DNA of 64,000 nucleotides from Bacteroidaceae bacterium (GTDB lineage: Bacteria > Bacteroidota > Bacteroidia > Bacteroidales > Bacteroidaceae), in NCBI GenBank assembly GCA_017535725.1, contig JAFXTO010000010.1, forward strand, positions 62,001 through 126,000. Direction: 5' to 3'. A program made the translations under genes and the position numbers. Positions within the stretch are counted from its first letter, which is position 1, and each line of letters starts with the position of its first letter. Below, piece by piece: positions 42,879-50,600 of this stretch. The notes beneath the pieces were generated by a model that did no database searches, was not told where the DNA came from, and worked only from the letters and a program-made list of their open reading frames with translations.

Positions 42879-43568
42879 TTACAGATTGAACGATACGCCA
42901 AAAAGGAGATAGAGCTTCTCGTTGCGTGGGTTGGCGGTGAGGCCTGCAAAGACGGGAAGATGATATTTGTCCTTGATGACGAAGTCCTTGGTGGCGCGAA
43001 GGCTGACGTTGGTGACACAGAAGCCATTGGCGTTGTAGCTGGTGGTGGCCCAGGGCACAACCCCCATCGTAGCAGTCCAGTCCAGACCACCCAAACGGAA
43101 TGGAGCTGACAACTCAAAATAGCTGCTGTAGGCGCGTTTGCTATCGTTATTGAGGCCGTCGTTGCCCGCAAAGTTGGTGTACCACTGCAGGCTGAGGAAG
43201 CCGAAGTCGTAGCCAATGCCTGCCTCCCAGATGTGAGTGGTCTTATCATTTTTGTACTGGAAATAGCTGCCCGTGGAGAACCAGTAATCGGTAATGCCGA
43301 CGGAGAAGCCTTTATAGGTGTAATCGAGCGTGAAGTCCAGCTCCTTGTCATCGGAAAAGTCGCTGATGCCTACACTGCCCCAAGTAGAGAGGCTTAGCCC
43401 TTTCCAGCTGATGCCGAGAGTAGGCTGTAGGCTCACATCGCCTAAGTCCTGGCCACGCCAGATGTATTGTTTGACGAGGTCAACACCAAGGGTGGCCTCC
43501 ACTTTATCTTGTGCTCCAACTGTAGTTAAACTGACTACAGAAAGAATAACTGCTAATATCTTTTTCAT
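42879..43568 (-). CDS. Putative outer-membrane beta-barrel protein (porin-like)
   Basis: 229 residues from MKKILAVILSVVSLTTVGAQ, a clear signal peptide (an upstream start at 43583 would place residues before it). The mature part is rich in alternating aromatic strands such as YIWRGQDLGDVSLQPTLGISW, FSVGITDYWFSTGSYF and ends LYLLFGVSFNL, typical of small beta-barrels. The YIWRG motif resembles TorF-like putative porins. Its position between amtB and purF suggests passage of a nitrogen compound across the outer membrane, which is inference only. Confidence 0.8.
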   Translation of the reverse strand: MKKILAVILSVVSLTTVGAQDKVEATLGVDLVKQYIWRGQDLGDVSLQPTLGISWKGLSLSTWGSVGISDFSDDKELDFTLDYTYKGFSVGITDYWFSTGSYFQYKNDKTTHIWEAGIGYDFGFLSLQWYTNFAGNDGLNNDSKRAYSSYFELSAPFRLGGLDWTATMGVVPWATTSYNANGFCVTNVSLRATKDFVIKDKYHLPVFAGLTANPRNEKLYLLFGVSFNL

Positions 43569-43612
43569 AAGGCAATTATACATCTTTATTAGTTGTCATT
43601 TTTTACTTTATT

Positions 43613-44866
43613 TTAATTGTAACAAGTCTCTCCGTGTTCATAGATGTCCAGACCTTCGTCCTCGATACGAGCGGGAACACGTAGGCCATGCAGTTTCTTG
43701 ATGCCATAGAAGAGAACTATACCACAGGCAGCAGCCCAAAGGTCGATGATGAGGATGCCAAAGCACTCAGCTCCGAAGAATCCCCAGCCATGACCATACA
43801 GAGCACCGTTCGTGACAGAGAGCAAGCCAGTAAGTAAGGTGCCGAGAATACCGCAGACACCATGTACAGAGCTTGCACCCACGGGATCGTCAATGTGCAA
43901 TTTGTGGTCGATGAACTCAATGGCAAAGACCAGCACCGTTCCGCAGATAAGGCCGATGGCGACCGCTCCCACGGGAGAGACCACATCGCAACCAGCCGTG
44001 ATGCCCACCAGACCTGCCAGCACACCGTTCAGCGTCAGGGAGAACGAAGGCTTCTTGTACTTCAGCCACGTAAAAAACATTGTTGCCACACCACCGGCAG
44101 CAGCTGCCAGATTCGTGGTCAGGAAGACATGACTGATGGCCGTGCGGTTCACCTCCCCACTGGCTGCCAGCTGAGAGCCAGGGTTGAAACCGAACCAACC
44201 CAACCAGAGGATAAATACGCCCAAAGCAGCAAGCGTCAGCGAGTGACCGGGGATAGCACGGCTCTTGCCGTCCTTGCCATATTTGCCACGACGGGCACCG
44301 AGTGCCATAGCGCCGATCAATGCCAGCACGCCGCCCACGCTGTGTACGATGGCCGAACCTGCAAAGTCGTGGAAGACATCGCCGAAAGTGGTCATCATGA
44401 AGCTGTCGTCCGCATCGTTGCAAAGCCAGCCGCCGCCCCACGTCCAATGTCCTTCAATAGGATAGATAAACAGCGAGATAATGGCGCTGTAGATGACGTA
44501 CATTGAAAACTTGGTGCGCTCGGCCATGGCACCACTCACAATCGTTGCACTGGTTGCACAGAACACCGTTTCGAAAATGAGGAAGCCTTCTACTGGCAAC
44601 TCGCCATTGTAGAAACTGAGGTCGCCCCAGTTGGGCATTCCTATGAAGCCTGCGCCGTCTGATCCGAACATGAAACCAAAGCCCACAAACCAGAACAGCA
44701 ATGATCCGAACATGAAATCCACGAAGTTCTTGAAGAGGATGTTGGCCGTGTTCTTGCTACGAGTGAAACCAGCCTCGCACAGCGCAAAGCCTGGTTGCAT
44801 GAAGAACACCAACATTGCAGCCAATAACATCCATACAGTATCTAAAGAAAGTGCTATTTCGTTCAT
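43613..44866 (-). CDS. amtB: Ammonium transporter
   Basis: Inner-membrane Amt/Rh-family ammonium channel, 417 residues with about 11 membrane segments. Family motifs: MQPGFALCEAGFTRSKN, GAMAERTKF, the first pore His in FAGSAIVHSVGGVLALIGAM, GWFGFNPGSQL and the second pore His in SSVHGVCGILGTLLTGL. It follows glnK by 31 bases, the standard arrangement in which GlnK gates AmtB. The short C-terminal tail ends YEHGETCYN. Confidence 0.97.
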   Translation of the reverse strand: MNEIALSLDTVWMLLAAMLVFFMQPGFALCEAGFTRSKNTANILFKNFVDFMFGSLLFWFVGFGFMFGSDGAGFIGMPNWGDLSFYNGELPVEGFLIFETVFCATSATIVSGAMAERTKFSMYVIYSAIISLFIYPIEGHWTWGGGWLCNDADDSFMMTTFGDVFHDFAGSAIVHSVGGVLALIGAMALGARRGKYGKDGKSRAIPGHSLTLAALGVFILWLGWFGFNPGSQLAASGEVNRTAISHVFLTTNLAAAAGGVATMFFTWLKYKKPSFSLTLNGVLAGLVGITAGCDVVSPVGAVAIGLICGTVLVFAIEFIDHKLHIDDPVGASSVHGVCGILGTLLTGLLSVTNGALYGHGWGFFGAECFGILIIDLWAAACGIVLFYGIKKLHGLRVPARIEDEGLDIYEHGETCYN

Positions 44867-44897
44867 AATAGTAATGTCGTGTTTAATGTTATCCTTT

Positions 44898-45245
44898 TTA
44901 TTTCTTATCTCTCAATACCGTGTCACCATTTTCACCCGTGCGAATGCTCCAGGTGTCAATCATGTCGCTAACGAAGATGCGGCCGTCGCCGACCTCGCCT
45001 GTATGGGCCGTGTCGATGATCACCTTCACGGTGGGCTGCACGAACTGGTCGCGACAAACGATTGTAATAGCTACACGCTCAATGACGTCCGTTGAGTATT
45101 GCACGCCGCGGTAGATGCGTTCCTGTCGGCTTTGGCCGATGCCGTGCACGTCGTGATACTCAAACCAGTCAATGTCTGAGCTGAGCAATGCCTCCTTGAC
45201 ATCCTCAAACTTTGTTTTCCTGATAATTGCTTCAATCTTTTTCAT
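44898..45245 (-). CDS. glnK: Nitrogen regulatory PII protein
   Basis: 115-residue trimeric PII signal protein sensing 2-oxoglutarate and ATP/ADP. Sequence landmarks: [20 protein letters not shown]-loop [17 protein letters not shown] with Gln38 and Tyr50 (the position uridylylated in proteobacteria), and the B-loop [12 protein letters not shown]. First gene of the leftward operon, directly upstream of amtB. Whether Tyr50 is modified is unknown since no GlnD is in the window. The -7 box is at 45304-45311. Confidence 0.96.
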   Translation of the reverse strand: MKKIEAIIRKTKFEDVKEALLSSDIDWFEYHDVHGIGQSRQERIYRGVQYSTDVIERVAITIVCRDQFVQPTVKVIIDTAHTGEVGDGRIFVSDMIDTWSIRTGENGDTVLRDKK

Positions 45246-45506
45246 TACTTAATAAATGTTACTTGTGAGCGTCCTGTTATTACACATTGCAATGTTTTCG
45301 CTGCAAATGTACGACATTTTGTCAATGAAACAATCAATATTCAATCGTTTTGTAACGTAACACATTCTTTCTTTGACATGTGTCAATTATTAATTACTTC
45401 ATATATACTTTTTGATACTAAATGTGCTCGTTTCTGTGACAAAATGACTACCTTTGCATCGGAAATAAGAACAAAAGCATTGTTTATGCGTGTAAATAAC
45501 ACCAAA
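45246..45506. promoter_or_regulatory. Divergent control region of the nitrogen locus
   Basis: Holds a minus-strand -7 box TACATTTG (45304-45311) 59 bases before glnK and a plus-strand -7 box TACCTTTG (45449-45456) before dapF. Between them are an exact 14-base palindrome TTGACATGTGTCAA (45373-45386), a half site TGTCAA (45320-45325) and an imperfect palindrome TGTAACGTAACA (45351-45362). These are candidate operators for a nitrogen or Crp-type regulator. The spacing allows one bound protein to act on both operons. Confidence 0.65.
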
Positions 45507-46418
45507 ATGGTAGATAAAATACATTTTACGAAGATGCATGGGGCTGGCAACGATTATATATACGTTGACACCTTATTATATAATATAAAGGATCCAGCTG
45601 CTGCGGCTCGCCTGTGGAGCGACCGTCATAAGGGCATTGGCTCGGATGGACTTGTGCTTATCGGACGAAGCACCATTCCAGAGGCGGATTTCACGATGCG
45701 CATTTTCAATGCCGACGGCTCGGAGGCACTAATGTGTGGCAATGCCAGCCGCTGCGTAGGGAAATATGTCTATGAGAGGGGACTGACCAAAGAGACACAA
45801 ATAAAACTCCTTACGCTTTCGGGTATTAAGGTGCTTGACCTTCTTGTGAGGGACGGCATCGTGGAAAGTGTGACAGTTGATATGGGAGAGCCCGTTTTTG
45901 AGAACCCAAAACAATATAATCCCACATACTCTACTCCCGCCCTCCCTGTTAGGGAGGGAGCAGTTACCTTTGACTCTGAAGTAGAGCTGCCTACAAGACA
46001 TCCTGCTCTAACAGGGAGGGCGGGGGGAGAGTCCGCCGGGGTCGAGTCTTCCCTTTTTGTCTCAATGGGCAACCCGCACTATGTCATCTTTACCGACGAT
46101 GTGGATGCTGTGGAGACTTTAGGAAAAGAAATGGAATACCATCCCGCGTTTCCCGAACGTTGCAACATCGAATTTGCTGAAATGCGTCCTGACGGCATTC
46201 GGGTGCGCGTTTGGGAACGCGGCAGTGGCATCACGATGGCTTGTGGAACTGGTGCCTGTGCTACGGCTGTAGCTGCCTGTAAGACAGGTCGCGCAGGTTG
46301 CCGGAGCCACATCATCATGGATGGCGGAACGCTAGAGATAGAATGGAGCGAGGCTGACAATCATGTTTATATGACGGGGCCGGCAGAGTTCGTATTTGAA
46401 GGAGATGTGGAGGAATGA
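45507..46418 (+). CDS. dapF: Diaminopimelate epimerase
   Basis: Interconverts LL- and meso-diaminopimelate for lysine and peptidoglycan. Start at [21 protein letters not shown], the family N terminus; in-frame ATGs at 45486 and further upstream are possible, but 45378 lies before the promoter. Catalytic cysteines in [10 protein letters not shown] and [12 protein letters not shown]. The 303 residues exceed the usual 265-275 because residues about 142-176 are a repeat-encoded insert before [11 protein letters not shown]. It opens the rightward arm of the locus, 31 bases before dapL, whose product it uses. Confidence 0.95.
   Translation: MVDKIHFTKMHGAGNDYIYVDTLLYNIKDPAAAARLWSDRHKGIGSDGLVLIGRSTIPEADFTMRIFNADGSEALMCGNASRCVGKYVYERGLTKETQIKLLTLSGIKVLDLLVRDGIVESVTVDMGEPVFENPKQYNPTYSTPALPVREGAVTFDSEVELPTRHPALTGRAGGESAGVESSLFVSMGNPHYVIFTDDVDAVETLGKEMEYHPAFPERCNIEFAEMRPDGIRVRVWERGSGITMACGTGACATAVAACKTGRAGCRSHIIMDGGTLEIEWSEADNHVYMTGPAEFVFEGDVEE
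45931..46033 (+). repeat. Composite palindromic element (family A) in dapF
   Basis: Left arm GCCCTCCCTGTTAGGGAGGG, edge TACCTTTG (45965-45972), 35-base spacer, right arm with AACAGGGAGGGCGGGGGGAG. Encodes [18 protein letters not shown] then [16 protein letters not shown]. About 90 percent identical to pyrG 40610-40733 and read in the same frame. The right arm has lost part of its inner palindrome. Confidence 0.92.
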
Positions 46419-46449
46419 AAAATGAAAGAGAGAAAATTGAAAATTGAAG

Positions 46450-47619
46450 ATGAAGATAAATGACAATTATTTGAATTTGTCCAGCAACTATTTGTTCGCG
46501 GATATTGCTAAGAGGGTCAGGGCATTCAAGGCGCAAAGCCCCAAAGCAGATGTGATTTCATTGGGTATCGGTGACGTCACCCAGCCGCTTTGCCCTGCGG
46601 TGGTGGAAGCCTTGCACAAGGCTGCTGATGAAATGGGAACAGCTGCCACCTTCCATGGCTACGGTCCCGAACAGGGGTACGACTTCCTACGCAACGCCAT
46701 CGTGGAACATGTTTTTCGAGCCCGCGGAATGAGTATCGATGCCGATGAGATCTTCGTGAGCGACGGAGCCAAGAGTGATACGGGTAATTTTCAGGAGTTG
46801 CTGTCTACTGATAGCGTGGTGGCTGTGACGGATCCAGTCTATCCCGTTTACGTGGATTCCAACCTCATGGCAGGTCGCAGTATCGTGAAACTGCCTTGCA
46901 CGGCAGAAAATGGCTTCGTGCCCGAATTGCCCCGTCAGCACGTGGATGTCATCTATTTATGCTATCCCAACAATCCGACAGGAACGACCCTTACCAAGGA
47001 GCAGTTAAAGAAATGGGTGGATTACGCCCTCTCCAACGATGCCCTCATCTTCTATGATGCCGCCTACGAGGCTTTCATTCAGAATGATGATATACCTCAT
47101 AGTATTTATGAGATTCCTGGTGCCAAGCGTTGTGCTGTAGAGTTTCATAGTTACTCTAAGACAGCTGGCTTTACAGGTGTTCGCTGCGGCTTTACGGTGG
47201 TTCCGAAAGACCTGCAAATATCCCTAAATCCATTGTGGAACCGCCGTCAGACAACCAAGTTTAACGGTACAAGTTACCTCAGTCAGCGAGCTGCAGAGGC
47301 AATCTATTCTCCTGAGGGAAAGAAACAGGTACGGGCAACCATTCAATATTATATGAAGAACGCCTGCGTCATGCGTGAGGAATTGACCGATATGAACTTC
47401 AAGGTTTATGGTGGTGCAGATTCCCCTTATCTGTGGGTTCGCACTCCCAACAGCATGACCTCCTGGGAGTTTTTCGATTGGATGCTCCACTCGGCTCATG
47501 TGGTTTGCACCCCAGGCGCAGGCTTCGGCCCTTCTGGAGAAGGGTATGTAAGGCTGACGGCTTTCGGAACACATGAGAAAACGGAGGAAGCCCTCCATCG
47601 TATCGATAAGAAACTGTAA
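46450..47619 (+). CDS. dapL: LL-diaminopimelate aminotransferase
   Basis: PLP enzyme making LL-diaminopimelate directly from tetrahydrodipicolinate, bypassing the succinylase route. Start ATG at 46450 ([21 protein letters not shown]); a TTG two codons earlier is less likely. Motifs: [43 protein letters not shown], the PLP lysine region [16 protein letters not shown]. Length 389 fits. It joins dapF in supplying meso-DAP, and is 32 bases before gltB. Confidence 0.95.
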   Translation: MKINDNYLNLSSNYLFADIAKRVRAFKAQSPKADVISLGIGDVTQPLCPAVVEALHKAADEMGTAATFHGYGPEQGYDFLRNAIVEHVFRARGMSIDADEIFVSDGAKSDTGNFQELLSTDSVVAVTDPVYPVYVDSNLMAGRSIVKLPCTAENGFVPELPRQHVDVIYLCYPNNPTGTTLTKEQLKKWVDYALSNDALIFYDAAYEAFIQNDDIPHSIYEIPGAKRCAVEFHSYSKTAGFTGVRCGFTVVPKDLQISLNPLWNRRQTTKFNGTSYLSQRAAEAIYSPEGKKQVRATIQYYMKNACVMREELTDMNFKVYGGADSPYLWVRTPNSMTSWEFFDWMLHSAHVVCTPGAGFGPSGEGYVRLTAFGTHEKTEEALHRIDKKL

Positions 47620-47651
47620 ATTCGAAAAATCAGAAAAACGAGAATATAATT

Positions 47652-50600
47652 ATGGTTAGTCAACAAGGATTATATCAAGAAGCTTATGAGCATGATGCTT
47701 GTGGCGTGGGAATGATTGTGAACATCCACGGTGGAAAAAGTCATGAACTGGTGGATAACGCCCTGAAGGTGCTGGAAAATATGGAGCACCGAGGAGCCGA
47801 GACGCGCGACAAGACGGGCGACGGCGCAGGTATCATGGTGCAGATTCCACATGAGTTTATTCTTCTGCAGGGTATTCCTGTGCCTGAAAAAGGAAAATAT
47901 GGTACAGGATTGGTGTTCCTTCCGAAGGACGAAAAGGCTCAACAGGAAATTCTGAGCGTGATGATTGAGGAGATTGAGCGCGAGGGACTACAGCTGATGC
48001 ACGTAAGAACAGTGCCGACGTGTCCGGAAGTACTGGGCGATGCTGCAAGGGTCGTGGAGCCGGATATTAAGCAGATCTTCATAACAACCAGCCTCACCCC
48101 CGACCCCTCTCCAAAGGGCGAGGGGAGTAGTATCATTCAGGGTGATGTGTCAGAGCTTGACCGTTCATTATATAAAATAAGGAAGAGGATAGAGGACCGT
48201 ATAGCCGAAATGGCAAAGGTATCTACTCCCCTCTCCAATCGGAGAGGGGTCGGGGGTGAGGCTTATGTCTGCTCCCTTTCTTCAAAGAATCTTATCTACA
48301 AAGGAATGCTGACGAGCGGACAGCTGCGGCGCTATTTCCCTGACTTGTCGAGTCCCTATTTCACAAGCGGACTGGCGCTGGTGCACTCACGTTTCAGCAC
48401 AAACACATTCCCTACGTGGTCATTGGCCCAGCCTTTCCGCTTGCTGGCGCACAATGGTGAGATTAACACCATTCGCGGTAACCGTGGCTGGATGAAGGCT
48501 CGCGAGAGCGTGCTGAACAGCGAGGCGCTGGGTGATATCAAGGACTTGAGGCCGATTGTACAGGAGGGCATGAGTGATTCTGCCAGTCTGGATAACGTCT
48601 TCGAGTTCCTGATGATGAGCGGACTCTCGCTGCCGCAAGCGATAGCTATCTTGGTGCCGGAAAGCTTCAACGACAAGAACCCGATTAGCGAGGATTTGAA
48701 GGCATTCTATGAATATCATTCAATCTTGATGGAGCCTTGGGACGGGCCTGCTGCACTGTTGTTCAGCGACGGCCGTTATGCAGGCGGAATGCTTGACAGG
48801 AACGGTTTGCGTCCTAGCCGTTACACGATTACCAAGAGCGGCATGATGGTTGTGGCCTCAGAAGTTGGCGTGATGGACTTCGAGCCGGGCGACGTGGTAA
48901 GCAAGGGTCGTCTGCAGCCGGGCAAGATTCTACTTATCGACACACAGGAAGGAAAGATATACTACGACGGCGAAATCAAGGAGCAGCTGGCAAAGGCTCA
49001 TCCTTATCGCGAGTGGCTGAACGAGAACCGTGTGCAATTGGAGAAACTGAAGAGTGGAAGGCACGTGGAAAACGGTGTGGAGAATCTTCAGCAGAAGCTC
49101 GTTACCTTTGGTTTCGGCCAGGAGGACATTGATAAGACTATCGTTCCTATGGCGACAGCAGGTCAGGAGCCTGTAGCTGCAATGGGTAACGATACTCCGC
49201 TGGCTGTTATCAGCGATCGTCCTCAGGTATTGTTCAACTATTTCCGCCAGCAGTTTGCTCAGGTGACGAATCCTGCTATCGACCCGATTCGCGAGGAGCT
49301 GGTAATGAGCCTGACAGAATACATCGGTGCCGTGGGAACGAACATCCTGACACCAGATGCATCGAACTGTAAGATGGTTCGTCTGCCGCAACCCGTGCTC
49401 ACAAACACACAACTCGATATATTATGTAATATAAGGTATAAAGGTTTCAAAACCAAGAAGCTGGCTATGACATTTAGCCTCACCCCCAGCCCCTCTCCGA
49501 TTGGAGAGGGGAGTAATTACCTTTCAAGTGCGGAAGAGGGGTTGCGTTTGGCTCTTGATAAGCTATGTAAGGATGCTGAGGCCTGCGTTGACGAGGGCGT
49601 GAACTACATTATATTGACAGATAAAATCGATGATGCAAAGGTGTCTACTCCCCTCTCCAATCGGAGAGGGGTCGGGGGTGAGGCTTTTATCCCCTCCCTG
49701 TTGGCAGTCTCTGCCGTTCACCATTATCTGATTTCAGTGGGCAAGCGCGTACAGACAGCGCTGATTGTGGAGAGCGGTGAGATTCGCGAGGTGATGCATG
49801 CGGCGCTGTTGCTAGGATATGGAGCAAGCGCGCTGTGTCCATATATGACGTTCGCCGTGCTGGATGACTTGGTGAAGAAAGGCAAGATTCAGGAGGAGTA
49901 CGCTACGGCGGAGAAAAACTACATCAAAGCGGTGGACAAGGGTCTTAAGAAGATTATGTCGAAAATGGGCATCAGCACCATCCGCAGCTATCGCGGCGCA
50001 AAGATTTTCGAGAGCATCGGACTGAGCGAAAACCTGCTGAGACGGTACTTCGGCACCGAAGTGAGTACCATCGGTGGTGTTGGGCTTAAGGAGATTGCTC
50101 GCGATGCTATCCGTCTGCACGAGGCAGGCTGTGGAGTCGGTCGCTGTGCCACCGTGACACCCCTTCCAAACCAGGGGCAGTTCGCATGGCGCAAGGACGG
50201 CATCAAGCACGCGTGGAACCCGGAGACGATAGCGAAACTGCAACTGGCTACCCGTCAGGGCAACTACGATAAGTTTAAGGAGTGGGCCAAGATTGTCGAC
50301 GAGAAGGAGAGCCCTATCTTCATCCGCGATTTCTTCGGCTTCAAGAAGGCAGCCAAGCCTACTCCTATTGACGAGGTGGAGCCGGTGGAATCCATCGTCC
50401 GGCACTTCGTGACGGGTGCCATGAGTTTTGGCGCCTTGAGTATCGAGGCGCACGAGGCGCTGGCTCTGGCCATGAACAAGCTGGGTACACGCAGCAATAC
50501 CGGCGAGGGTGGCGAGGACAACGCTCGCTACCATACAGAGGTGGATGGCGTTTCCCTGTCCAGCAAGACTAAGCAGATTGCATCAGGACGCTTTGGCGTG

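Noticed and set aside
48090-49685. gltB repeat segments as frameshifts or introns
   Set aside because: The frame is maintained through all four arms and flanking residues align to normal GltB, so neither a frameshift nor splicing is needed.
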